DNA from: Bacteroidales bacterium
GTDB taxonomy: Bacteria > Bacteroidota > Bacteroidia > Bacteroidales > WCHB1-69
Length of the DNA stretch: 64,000 nt
Assembly: GCA_017535665.1 (NCBI GenBank)
Contig: JAFXTS010000029.1
Span: 20,172-84,171 of the forward strand
Direction: 5' to 3'
The translations under genes and the position numbers were made by a program. Within the stretch, counting starts at the first letter, position 1. Every line of letters starts with the position of its first letter. The notes under the pieces are model-generated. The model did not search any database and was not told where the DNA came from. It was given only the letters and a program-made list of their open reading frames with translations. Below, in pieces: positions 1-8,270 of this stretch.

Positions 1-899
1 TCGTACCGACCATATTTTGACATAGTTTGTCGGATGGTTTCAGGGGAAAGCAATCCTTCATTATTATAAGAAAGGAAAACGTACTGGAAATGGGCATTCT
101 TGAGCAGGTCGTCGAATGCGTCTAATACCTTGACGCGACTGCAATAGCGGGAACGCTGATAAGGTCCGACACCCGTTTTCCCTTTAGGAACAAAAGGTTG
201 ATAATCAGCTATTGTATTTAGTATATGATAATTAGCACCATATTGACGTACATTATAGGGTGGATCAAGGTAGAGAATATCGCCTTCAATGCGATGGATT
301 AAGGCGTTGGCATCTTCTTGATAGACCTCATTCTGCTGATCGGTGCAATCGAAGTTGGCAGGAGTGAGCACGAGCGGCTTCATCGCCATCGGCTTCAATT
401 TTTTCAGGAAGGCCCCATAGACCGAGGCAGTGTTGGCCAATCGGTCAGCCTCTTCCAACAAACTGCAAATCAGGAAGAAATACATGTCTTCTGAAATACT
501 TTTCTCCGCTAACCACTCCCCTATGGCGCGACGCATGGCATCGATTTTCATGCCGTTGGCATCCGAGAAATAGCAGCGTCCGCTACCACTTCCAAGGCAA
601 TAATTCTGATAGATGAATCCATTGCTGACGGGTGGCAGGTTATTGAGTTCGCTAAGCCAGAATTTCCACTCGGCCAATGGTTTACAATTTCCGATATAAT
701 GCCGGTTGAGCACAAAACTATACGTTTCGAGATCGTTGGCGATGACCTTGCGCACGAGAGGCTTGACGGCATTTCCCACCGCACCAGTACCTGCGAAAAG
801 GTCACAGAAAACCTTGTCAGACCAATCATCACCCGCCACATCGCGCATAGCGCCGAGGAGGAAGCCTGTCATCCTGTTTTTGGAACCGATATAATTCAT
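1..899 (-). CDS. DNA adenine methyltransferase, D12 class (partial, cut by left edge)
   Basis: Translating the minus strand from the ATG at 899-897 gives about 299 open codons that run off the left edge, so the C-terminus is missing. The start reads MNYIGSKNRM, typical of D12-class adenine methylases. An S-adenosylmethionine site (DLFAGTGAV, residues 33-41) precedes the catalytic DPPY motif (residues 212-215), the order seen in alpha-group N6-adenine methyltransferases. It would methylate adenine in a specific DNA site that cannot be read from the sequence. The start lies two bases after the stop of the upstream LysM esterase gene, so the two are probably co-transcribed. No restriction endonuclease is visible, but one could lie beyond the edge. 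Family assignment is firm; whether it is an orphan or part of a restriction system is open. Confidence 0.88.
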   Translation of the reverse strand, partial: MNYIGSKNRMTGFLLGAMRDVAGDDWSDKVFCDLFAGTGAVGNAVKPLVRKVIANDLETYSFVLNRHYIGNCKPLAEWKFWLSELNNLPPVSNGFIYQNYCLGSGSGRCYFSDANGMKIDAMRRAIGEWLAEKSISEDMYFFLICSLLEEADRLANTASVYGAFLKKLKPMAMKPLVLTPANFDCTDQQNEVYQEDANALIHRIEGDILYLDPPYNVRQYGANYHILNTIADYQPFVPKGKTGVGPYQRSRYCSRVKVLDAFDDLLKNAHFQYVFLSYNNEGLLSPETIRQTMSKYGRY

Positions 900-901
900 G
901 C

Positions 902-1969
902 TTACTTCACCCGCAGTTTGCGCCCGATCTGAAGGATGGTCGTCTCCTTAATTTTGTTGAGTTTGCAGAGTTTACTCACAGTGGTATGGTATTTGCGGGC
1001 GATGGAACTAAGGGTGTCGCCCTTCCGCACCTTGTAATACTGTGGAGAAGATGTACTGCGGTTATGCTGGGTATTATTCTGTTGTGCAATTGTTTGATTG
1101 TTAGCATTTTGCACATTAACATTGGTAGCCTGTGCCGTGGTATCGGTCTGTGCAGCAGGGGCATTTCCATTACCATTCGACACCGTGAAATGCTGGGTGG
1201 AGCGGTCGATATTGGTGTAGGCCTTCGACATCGTGGCGACGGTGATGTCCACCTCTTTATTGACCGGACGGTTGGTGTCGTTGAGACGGTGGGCAAATAG
1301 CCATTGGTAAGTTTCCTCGAGGTAGAAAATCTTGGCTAATGCGCTGTGGCTTTGTCCGGGCAGTTTGGTAAAACGCAGGCGGGAGGTGTCGCCGCAGGCC
1401 TTCATCGCATTGACAATTTTCTGGGATTGGGAGAAAGAGATCGCCTTGTCGGCGGTGCCGTGCATGATCCAGAGGGGCACTTGGCATAGCGAGCAGTGGT
1501 CGGAGAGGTTGCTGCCGCCGCACAGCGCCATTGCCGCCGCCACCTTGTCGGGATAGGCCGCCACGAAATGGATGGTACCGTAGCCGCCCAAACTCATCCC
1601 TAACACATACAAACGGTTGGTATCCACAGCATAACGTGCTTCAACCCATTCCAGCACGCTCATGATACGCTGCGGGTTCCACGAGCCGCCCGGATTTTGC
1701 GGAGCCACCACCACGGCATCAATCTGGCGACCCATATTCAGCGCATCCAATGTACCATACCGGCGCACACGGTTCAGGTCGCTGCCGCAGAGACTCTGTC
1801 CATGCAAAAAAAGCACGATCGGCTTATCCGCCACGGTAGAGTCATATCCTGACGGAGTATATACCCAGAAATTATAGCCATTACTGACGCGGTTGGTATA
1901 GGAAACCAGCTGTTGCGCCGGAACAATCAACGGGATACAAAGCAATAAGAGTAGGAGAATTTTCTTCAT
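902..1969 (-). CDS. Secreted alpha/beta-hydrolase esterase with C-terminal LysM domain
   Basis: The 355-residue product has a signal peptide ending near AQQ at residues 18-20. It then has an esterase domain of the PHB-depolymerase/feruloyl-esterase-like type (about 21-240). The nucleophile elbow is GMSLGG (Ser126), with likely acid Asp174 in HGTADK and His208 in GQSHSA. A Asn/Gln/Thr-rich linker (about 245-310) leads to one LysM domain (311-355, starting YYKVRKGDTLSSIARKYHTT), which in this family binds N-acetylglucosamine polymers such as peptidoglycan. I infer a periplasmic or surface esterase tethered to the cell wall; the substrate is unknown. It is the first gene of a likely two-gene operon with the DNA methyltransferase and has its own -7 box at 1998-2005. 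Confidence 0.85.
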   Translation of the reverse strand: MKKILLLLLLCIPLIVPAQQLVSYTNRVSNGYNFWVYTPSGYDSTVADKPIVLFLHGQSLCGSDLNRVRRYGTLDALNMGRQIDAVVVAPQNPGGSWNPQRIMSVLEWVEARYAVDTNRLYVLGMSLGGYGTIHFVAAYPDKVAAAMALCGGSNLSDHCSLCQVPLWIMHGTADKAISFSQSQKIVNAMKACGDTSRLRFTKLPGQSHSALAKIFYLEETYQWLFAHRLNDTNRPVNKEVDITVATMSKAYTNIDRSTQHFTVSNGNGNAPAAQTDTTAQATNVNVQNANNQTIAQQNNTQHNRSTSSPQYYKVRKGDTLSSIARKYHTTVSKLCKLNKIKETTILQIGRKLRVK

Positions 1970-1997
1970 AAAGCAATATTATTCATTTTACAAAGTG

Positions 1998-2005
1998 CAA
2001 AAATA
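1998..2005 (-). promoter_or_regulatory. Bacteroidota -7 promoter box for the LysM esterase
   Basis: The minus strand reads TATTTTTG, a match to TAnnTTTG, 28 bases upstream of the esterase start. No convincing -33 TTG element is seen. Confidence 0.5.
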
Positions 2006-2068
2006 CAAAAAATTTCTGAAACGCCTAAAAAATAGAGGCAGGACTGCACATAATCAAAAGATTATTGT

Positions 2069-2076
2069 TACTTTTG
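2069..2076 (+). promoter_or_regulatory. Bacteroidota -7 promoter box for the small lipoprotein-meaB operon
   Basis: TACTTTTG matches TAnnTTTG and lies 20 bases before the ATG at 2097. It faces away from the esterase promoter, so the 127-base gap holds two divergent promoters. Confidence 0.6.
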
Positions 2077-2096
2077 CACCTCAAACTCTTTGAAGT

Positions 2097-2360
2097 ATGA
2101 AAAAACTCTTTTTAACCTTTATCATCTTATCAATTATTTGTATATCAATGACATCATGTCATAAAGATTGTGTATGCAAATACTATCGGGATGGCAAATT
2201 ATACGACATCAAGACGTGGGATGACAAGCATGTGACGGATGAAGATTGTGAAGGAATGAATGACTCGCGTGAGGTATCTGTCCCCATAGATGAACTCACC
2301 GACCTCCCCGTTGGAGATGTCGAACTGGTGAACCTGAGGGTAGAATGTGCAAGAGACTAA
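2097..2360 (+). CDS. Small lipoprotein of unknown function, first copy of a tandem pair
   Basis: An 87-residue protein with a lipoprotein signal; the lipobox is around SMTSC with Cys21. The mature part starts HKDCVCKYY and has a Cys-rich, acidic pattern ending in a late Cys. The next gene (2389-2631) shares the layout DC-x-CKYY, then a Tyr and a WD pair, then a DC followed by a Met, so the two look like diverged duplicates. I recognise no named family. A lipid-anchored periplasmic or outer-membrane protein is inferred, with disulfide or metal binding possible from the conserved cysteines. Confidence 0.75.
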   Translation: MKKLFLTFIILSIICISMTSCHKDCVCKYYRDGKLYDIKTWDDKHVTDEDCEGMNDSREVSVPIDELTDLPVGDVELVNLRVECARD

Positions 2361-2388
2361 TTTTTTGAAATCATAAACTTCATAAAAA

Positions 2389-2631
2389 ATGAAAAAGATT
2401 TTAACCATCATTGGCGCGGCCGTTTTCTCACTGGCCCTTTTCAGTTCCTGCGAACAGAGCGACTGTCTCTGCAAATATTATGACGAGAACGACCAGTTGC
2501 TCGGCTACGACAGCTGGGACGGTTCCGACATGAATGCAAACGACTGTGCCAGAATGGAAAATGACAACACCGTTGAGGTCAACGGCAACGAAGTGGTAGC
2601 CAGCAACGTATCCTGTTCCACCTCATGGTAG
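2389..2631 (+). CDS. Small lipoprotein of unknown function, second copy of a tandem pair
   Basis: An 80-residue lipoprotein (lipobox LFSSC, Cys21). The mature part DCLCKYYDENDQLLGYDSWD parallels the preceding gene in Cys spacing and in the CKYY and WD motifs, followed by NDCARM against EDCEGM there. It starts 28 bases after the first copy. Its last seven bases overlap the start of meaB (TGG TAG against ATG GTA), which suggests translational coupling to a cytoplasmic GTPase with no obvious link to a lipoprotein. Function unknown. Confidence 0.75.
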   Translation: MKKILTIIGAAVFSLALFSSCEQSDCLCKYYDENDQLLGYDSWDGSDMNANDCARMENDNTVEVNGNEVVASNVSCSTSW

Positions 2632-3710
2632 AGATCAACTTTGACAGTGCGTTACACGAGCGCGAGGGCATTGAGCAGCCTGCTCAGGTGAACCCGCACT
2701 TGCAGCGGAAGCGGCGTCGCGACCTCTCGGTAGAGGATTATGTGGCGGGCATCCGGCGGGGCGACCGTGTCATTTTGAGCCGTGCCATCACGCTGATAGA
2801 GAGCACCCATCCCGACCACCAGAAGGTGGCGCAGCAGGTCATCGAGGCCTGTCTGCCATACGCCGGCAACTCTCTGCGTATCGGCATCACGGGCGTACCG
2901 GGGGCCGGCAAGAGCACCTTCATCGAGGCCTTCGGCACGCACCTCACCTCCATCGGCAAGAACATCGCCGTGCTGGCCATCGACCCCAGCAGTGAGCGAT
3001 CGAAAGGAAGCATCTTGGGCGACAAGACCCGCATGGAGCAGCTCTCCACCGACCCGCACGCCTTCATCCGCCCCTCCCCCTCAGGCCTTACCCTCGGCGG
3101 CGTGGCCCGCAAGACCCGCGAGACCATCATCCTGTGCGAGGCCGCCGGCTTCGACGTTATCATCGTGGAGACCGTCGGCGTGGGACAGTCGGAAACCGTC
3201 GTCAAGTCGATGGTCGATTTCTTCCTGCTCATCATGCTGGCCGGCGCAGGCGACGAACTGCAGGGCATCAAGCGCGGCATCATGGAGATGGCCGACGCAC
3301 TCGTCATCAACAAGGCCGACGGCGACAACGTGACACCCGCCGAACTGGCCAAAACCAAATACCAGTCGGCGCTCCACCTGTTTCCCAAGAACGAAAACGG
3401 ATGGAACGTGCCCGTCACCACCTGCTCGTCGTTAGAGAACACCAACATCAACAAAGTGTGGGACATCATCACCGAGTTTGAGGTGCTCACCAAAGGCAAC
3501 GGCTATTTCACCAAGAACCGCAACGAGCAGAATGTCAAGATTTTCTATGACTGGATAGAGTTCACTATCCGCAACAACTTTTTCAACAATCCCCACGTTC
3601 AAGCCGCCATCGAGAACGAGCTTCCCAAGGTGCAGGCAGGCGAAATCACCCCCTATCAGGCCGGCAACGCCGTGATGGGGATAGAAGACGAAAAAATGAT
3701 TACAAAATAA
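2625..3710 (+). CDS. meaB: Methylmalonyl-CoA mutase-associated GTPase MeaB (ArgK family)
   Basis: A 361-residue G3E-type GTPase of normal family length. It has a P-loop GVPGAGKS at 90-97, the family-typical LAIDPSS and GSILGDKTRME segments, the VETVGVGQSE switch region and an NKAD base-specificity motif. MeaB protects B12-dependent methylmalonyl-CoA mutase and gates cofactor loading, a role tied to the succinate-to-propionate route of many Bacteroidales. The mutase subunits are not in this window. The start overlaps the end of the small lipoprotein gene by seven bases. Confidence 0.93.
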   Translation: MVEINFDSALHEREGIEQPAQVNPHLQRKRRRDLSVEDYVAGIRRGDRVILSRAITLIESTHPDHQKVAQQVIEACLPYAGNSLRIGITGVPGAGKSTFIEAFGTHLTSIGKNIAVLAIDPSSERSKGSILGDKTRMEQLSTDPHAFIRPSPSGLTLGGVARKTRETIILCEAAGFDVIIVETVGVGQSETVVKSMVDFFLLIMLAGAGDELQGIKRGIMEMADALVINKADGDNVTPAELAKTKYQSALHLFPKNENGWNVPVTTCSSLENTNINKVWDIITEFEVLTKGNGYFTKNRNEQNVKIFYDWIEFTIRNNFFNNPHVQAAIENELPKVQAGEITPYQAGNAVMGIEDEKMITK

Positions 3711-3715
3711 AGTCG

Positions 3716-3723
3716 TATATTTG
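3716..3723 (+). promoter_or_regulatory. Bacteroidota -7 promoter box for serS
   Basis: TATATTTG matches TAnnTTTG, 17 bases before the serS ATG, in the 30-base gap after meaB. It makes serS the start of a separate transcript. Confidence 0.6.
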
Positions 3724-3740
3724 CACTAAATTTACACATC

Positions 3741-5012
3741 ATGTTACAAATTCAATTATTACGCGAAAATCCAGAAGAAGTCATTACAAGACTGAAAGTT
3801 AAAAACTTCGACGCCACCGAATTGGTCCAAAATATCCTCGAGCTTGACACGCAGTTGCGCCAGATGAAGAAAAATCTTGACAACAACCTGATGGAGCAGG
3901 GCAAGATTGCCAAATCCATCGGTCAGATGTTCAAGGAAGGCCGCCGCGAAGAGGCCGAACAGATGAAGGCACAGACCGCCGAGCTGAAGGTTCAAGAGAA
4001 AGAATTGCAAGTTGAGTTGGATGAGAAAGGTCAGAAAATCAACGAGATGATGGTGCTGCTGCCCAACATGCCGCACGCCTCAGTGCCTAACGGGAAAGGT
4101 GCAGAAGACAATGAGATTGTTTATCAAGAAGGCGATGCCACCCCGCTGGGTGAGGGCTGTCTGCCTCATTGGGAATTGGTGAAAAAGTACGACATCATCG
4201 ACTTCGACCTCGGAAGCAAGATTACTGGCGCAGGTTTCCCTGTTTATAAAGGGAAAGGTGCCAAGATGCAGCGTGCGCTCATCAACTTCTTCTTGAATAG
4301 TGCCACCGAAGCCGGCTACTTGGAGGTGCAACCCCCGTACATGGTGAACGAGGCCTCCGCCTACGCCACTGGCCAGCTGCCCGATAAGGAAGGCCAGATG
4401 TATCATGCCACCCTCGACAACTTCTACCTCATCCCGACCGCAGAAGTGCCGGTGACCAACATCTACCGCGATGTCATCCTGAAAGAGAGTGATTTCCCCA
4501 TCAAGAACTGCGCCTACTCGGCCTGTTTCCGCCGTGAAGCCGGCTCATACGGCAAGGATGTTCGCGGACTCAACCGTCTGCACCAATTCGACAAGGTAGA
4601 GATCGTGCAGATTGAACACCCTGACCGCTCGTATGAGACCTTGGAGCAGATGAAACAGTACGGCATGTCGTTGCTCCAAAAGCTCGGACTTCCGTTCCGC
4701 GTGCTGCGGCTGTGTGGAGGAGACATCAGCTTCACATCAGCCCTCACTTACGACTTGGAAGTCTTCTCAGAAGCGCAACAGAAATGGCTGGAAGTCAGCT
4801 CCATATCTAACTTTGAAAGCTATCAGGCCAACCGTCTGCACCTGCGTTTCAAGGATGCGAACGGCAAGATGCGCCTCGCCCATACCCTCAACGGAAGCGC
4901 CCTCGCCCTCCCGCGCATCATGGCCGCCCTCATCGAAAACAACCAGACTCCCGACGGCATCATCGTGCCCGAAGTGCTCCGTCCCTTCACTGGCTTCGAC
5001 CTCATCAACTAA
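3741..5012 (+). CDS. serS: Serine--tRNA ligase
   Basis: The 423-residue product matches class II seryl-tRNA synthetase over its whole length. The N-terminal antiparallel coiled-coil arm (about 1-110, rich in Lys and Glu) contacts the long variable arm of tRNA-Ser. The catalytic core has motif 2 as ACFRREAGSYGKDVRGL and motif 3 as NGSALALPRIMAALIEN. It charges tRNA-Ser with serine in the cytoplasm. The stop overlaps the next start by one base (TAATG), which couples it to the TPR protein. Confidence 0.96.
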   Translation: MLQIQLLRENPEEVITRLKVKNFDATELVQNILELDTQLRQMKKNLDNNLMEQGKIAKSIGQMFKEGRREEAEQMKAQTAELKVQEKELQVELDEKGQKINEMMVLLPNMPHASVPNGKGAEDNEIVYQEGDATPLGEGCLPHWELVKKYDIIDFDLGSKITGAGFPVYKGKGAKMQRALINFFLNSATEAGYLEVQPPYMVNEASAYATGQLPDKEGQMYHATLDNFYLIPTAEVPVTNIYRDVILKESDFPIKNCAYSACFRREAGSYGKDVRGLNRLHQFDKVEIVQIEHPDRSYETLEQMKQYGMSLLQKLGLPFRVLRLCGGDISFTSALTYDLEVFSEAQQKWLEVSSISNFESYQANRLHLRFKDANGKMRLAHTLNGSALALPRIMAALIENNQTPDGIIVPEVLRPFTGFDLIN

Positions 5013-6868
5013 TGAAAAAGCTGCTCACCCTTCTTCTTCTCTCCGTTGTCCTGTGTACCGCCATGGGGCAGAACCAGCGTTCCCAAGAGGAACAGTTGGG
5101 CATTCAGTATTATCAGAACGGAGAGTTTGAAAAGGCAGCCCCCATGTTCGAAAAGGTTTATAACGCCAATCCCAACTCCTACATCTACTATTATTATTAC
5201 CAAACCCTTCTGCAACTCGGTGATTTCAAAGAGGCAGAAAAGGTGGTGAAGAAACAGCAGAAGAAATTCCCGACCACCCAACGCTACAAAATCGACCTTG
5301 GCTTCATTTATGAGAGCTCGGGCGATATGGAGAAAGCGGAGCAGGTATATAACACTGCCATTAAGGAAGTTCCTGCAAAAGAACAGAGTGTGAGGGAGTT
5401 ATACAACGCATTTCTGGCAAGGAAACAATACTCTTACGCTATTGCGACACTGGAGCGCGGACGCAAGCTGCTCAACAACCAGCAGCTGTTTGTCAGCGAG
5501 CTGTCGAATGTGTATATCCAAACCAACCGCACCGACATGGTGGTGCAGGAGGCGTTGCGTTTGGTGAGCGACGATGTGCAAGGCAAGGTGCCCGAGGTGC
5601 AAAAGATCATCCAGAACCTGCTCGCCAGCGACGAGGACAAGCAGAAATACACTATCGTTCTCAACACTTTACAACAAAAAACGCAGGAGGAGCCGGGGAA
5701 TATTTGCTATGAAATCATTCTGCAGTGGGTGTATGAGTTAGATAAAAATTACGATGATGCTTTGGTGCTGGCCAAAGCGATAGACCGCAAGCAGAAAGGG
5801 GAAGGCCACCGTGTGTTTGCCCTCGCCAAAGACGCCAACCGCGCCAAGGCATACGACGCATCGATAGCTGCATTGGAAAATATTATCCAGAGAGGGCCTG
5901 ACAACAAGTATTATGCTGATGCGAAGTTCCTGCTGTTGGATGTCAAGTACGACAAACTCTCCTCCACCTCTCCTATCGACAAGGCGGAGGCACAACGGCT
6001 CGCCGATGAATATGCTGAACAGTTGCAAGAGTACGGGCTGCACCTGGGCACAGCCGACTGGACCCGCAAATATGCCCACCTTTTAGCCTTCTATATCGAC
6101 CAGCCCGAAGAAGCGAAAAAGATTCTGAATCAAGCAATTGCCAACTCCACCCGCGACCTCAAAGAGAAGGCACTCTTCAAGACTGATCTCGCTGATATTG
6201 AGCTTTATATGGGTGATGTGTGGGAAGCCTCCCTCCATTATTCCCAAGTGGACAAAGACCTGCCCAACGATGTGATCGGGCAGAACGCCAAATTCAAAAA
6301 TGCGAAGCTCTCTTTCTATATCGGGGAGTTTGAATGGGCGAAAAGTCAGTTGGACGTGCTGCGTGCCGCTACCTCCAAGCTCATCGCCAACGATGCTATG
6401 TACTTTTCACTGCTCATTACGGATAATGAGGAAGAAACAGATGAAGACATCGGACTTTTTGCCGACACCAACCAGACCAACCAGCCGCTGCGCTACTACG
6501 CCAAAGCCGACTTCCTCATCTTCCAAAACAAAGATGATGAAGCCGATAAAATGCTGGATTCCGTACTGATTGTGTCACCCTACGGGAAACTCGCCGACGA
6601 CGTTTATTACCAAAAGGCGAAACTGGCTATCAAACGGAAAGACTATTTGGGAGCGGAACAGCTGTTAGGGAAGATTGTTTCGAACTACTCGTACGACCTA
6701 TTGGCCGATGATGCCACCTACCTGATGGCGCAACTCTACGACTATTATCTGAAAGATACTGCCAAAGCGATGGAGTTGTATCAGAAGATGTTGAAAGAGC
6801 ATCCCGACAGTCTTTACACCAACGACTCGCGCAAACGCTACCGCGAGCTGCGCGGTGACACTTTCTAA
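5012..6868 (+). CDS. Secreted or periplasmic tetratricopeptide-repeat protein
   Basis: A 618-residue protein with an N-terminal signal peptide (MKKLLTLLLLSVVLCTAMGQ). Nearly all of the rest is helical TPR-type repeats, for example GIQYYQNGEFEKAAPMFEKV near residue 30 and further units to the C-terminus (AKAMELYQKMLKEHPDS). No enzyme motif is present. TPR arrays mediate protein-protein contacts; in Bacteroidota such periplasmic proteins often serve envelope assembly or gliding/secretion complexes, but the partner cannot be named. It overlaps serS by one base and is followed after 9 bases by the MATE transporter. Confidence 0.85.
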   Translation: MKKLLTLLLLSVVLCTAMGQNQRSQEEQLGIQYYQNGEFEKAAPMFEKVYNANPNSYIYYYYYQTLLQLGDFKEAEKVVKKQQKKFPTTQRYKIDLGFIYESSGDMEKAEQVYNTAIKEVPAKEQSVRELYNAFLARKQYSYAIATLERGRKLLNNQQLFVSELSNVYIQTNRTDMVVQEALRLVSDDVQGKVPEVQKIIQNLLASDEDKQKYTIVLNTLQQKTQEEPGNICYEIILQWVYELDKNYDDALVLAKAIDRKQKGEGHRVFALAKDANRAKAYDASIAALENIIQRGPDNKYYADAKFLLLDVKYDKLSSTSPIDKAEAQRLADEYAEQLQEYGLHLGTADWTRKYAHLLAFYIDQPEEAKKILNQAIANSTRDLKEKALFKTDLADIELYMGDVWEASLHYSQVDKDLPNDVIGQNAKFKNAKLSFYIGEFEWAKSQLDVLRAATSKLIANDAMYFSLLITDNEEETDEDIGLFADTNQTNQPLRYYAKADFLIFQNKDDEADKMLDSVLIVSPYGKLADDVYYQKAKLAIKRKDYLGAEQLLGKIVSNYSYDLLADDATYLMAQLYDYYLKDTAKAMELYQKMLKEHPDSLYTNDSRKRYRELRGDTF

Positions 6869-6877
6869 CCGACTCCC

Positions 6878-8257
6878 ATGACCGACCGAGCGACACAACT
6901 GGAGCAGAGTAGTATAGGCAGAATGCTGTTTGTGTTTGCGCTGCCCGCCATCATCGCCACCTCGGCCACTTCCGTTTACAACATCATCGACCGCATCTTC
7001 ATCGGTCATGCGGTGGGTGAGTTGGGATTGGCCGGCATGACGATTGCGCTGCCGGTGATGAACTTAGCCACTGCTTTTGGCACGCTCGTGGGAGCCGGAG
7101 CCGCTGCGCTCACCTCCATCCGTCTCGGTGAGCGAGAGAACGACAAAGCTACGCTGATATTGGGTAACGCCTTGCTGCTCAACATTATCATCAGCATTGC
7201 CTTCACCCTTATCATGCTTCTCTTCCTCGATCCTATCTTGCTGATGTTTGGAGCCAATGAGGTCACCCTCCCCTACGCACGGGCCTTCCTCCAGATCATT
7301 CTTGCCGGCAACCTGTTCACTCACATCCTGTTTGGACTGAACAGCATCATGCGCGCCAGCGGCTACCCCTTCAAGGCCATGTTCTCCATCCTCATCACCG
7401 TGGCCTGCAACCTCATCCTTGCTCCGCTGTTCATCTTCGCCTTCGAGTGGGGAATGCGCGGGGCGGCCACTGCAACCGTCATCTCGCAGTTTATCGGCAT
7501 GTGCTGGGTGCTGGCTCACTTCAGCCAGTCGAAATCACGCATCCACTTCCAAAAACAGTTCATCCGTATCCACCTCAGAACCGCACTCGCCATTTTCGCT
7601 ATCGGCCTCTCCCCTTTCATTATCCACGTCTGCGCATCGCTTATCAATGTATTTATTAACAGACAATTAGACCAATACGGCAATTTCGCCATCGCCACCT
7701 ACGGCATCATCGCGGCCTTGCAGTCACTGGTCGTCACCATGGTGCTGGGGCTCACCCATGGCATGCAGCCCATCGTGGGCTTCAACTACGGGGCACGCCA
7801 CAACGACCGTGTGATGAAGACCTACCGACTCACGCTCCTGTGGGCGACCATCATCTGCGCCACCTTCTTCTTGGCTATCGAATGCTTCCCTGAGCAGATT
7901 GCCCACGCCTTCACCGATGATTCACAAATGATTAGCGCTGCCATCTCTGCCCTGCGCATCAGTTGCGCCGCCATGCTGGTGGTCGGCTTCCAGATTGTGA
8001 CCTCCACCTTTTTCCAAGCCATCAACAAGGCCGTGGTCTCCATCTTCCTGTCGCTCCTGCGGCAGCTCATCTTCCTGCTGCCTTTCCTCTGGTTTCTTCC
8101 CCGAATGTTGTCCATCAACGGAGTGTGGTGGTCGATGCCAGCAGCCGACTTCTGTGCCGCTGCGGTAACGGCAGTGGTCATGGCCTTCGCAACCCGCAAA
8201 CTCGTACGCCAGTCCTACCCTTCCAAAACCGAAACTCCAACAACGTCAATCTATTAA
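6878..8257 (+). CDS. MATE family multidrug/cation antiporter
   Basis: A 459-residue, very hydrophobic protein of the usual MATE length with about 12 membrane segments. The N-terminus (LPAIIATSATSVYNIIDRIF) and the mid-protein LTHGMQPIVGFNYGA segment are typical of the NorM/DinF-like superfamily, which exports cationic or aromatic compounds using a sodium or proton gradient. The Na+-pumping NQR encoded in this window could supply a sodium gradient, but the coupling ion is inference. It lies 9 bases after the TPR gene and 13 bases before the VanX-like gene, on one strand. Confidence 0.9.
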   Translation: MTDRATQLEQSSIGRMLFVFALPAIIATSATSVYNIIDRIFIGHAVGELGLAGMTIALPVMNLATAFGTLVGAGAAALTSIRLGERENDKATLILGNALLLNIIISIAFTLIMLLFLDPILLMFGANEVTLPYARAFLQIILAGNLFTHILFGLNSIMRASGYPFKAMFSILITVACNLILAPLFIFAFEWGMRGAATATVISQFIGMCWVLAHFSQSKSRIHFQKQFIRIHLRTALAIFAIGLSPFIIHVCASLINVFINRQLDQYGNFAIATYGIIAALQSLVVTMVLGLTHGMQPIVGFNYGARHNDRVMKTYRLTLLWATIICATFFLAIECFPEQIAHAFTDDSQMISAAISALRISCAAMLVVGFQIVTSTFFQAINKAVVSIFLSLLRQLIFLLPFLWFLPRMLSINGVWWSMPAADFCAAAVTAVVMAFATRKLVRQSYPSKTETPTTSIY

Positions 8258-8270
8258 ACCATTCAATAAT

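Noticed and set aside
2738..3499. Long minus-strand frame opposite meaB
   Set aside because: Antisense to an intact MeaB; low-complexity translation and no promoter.
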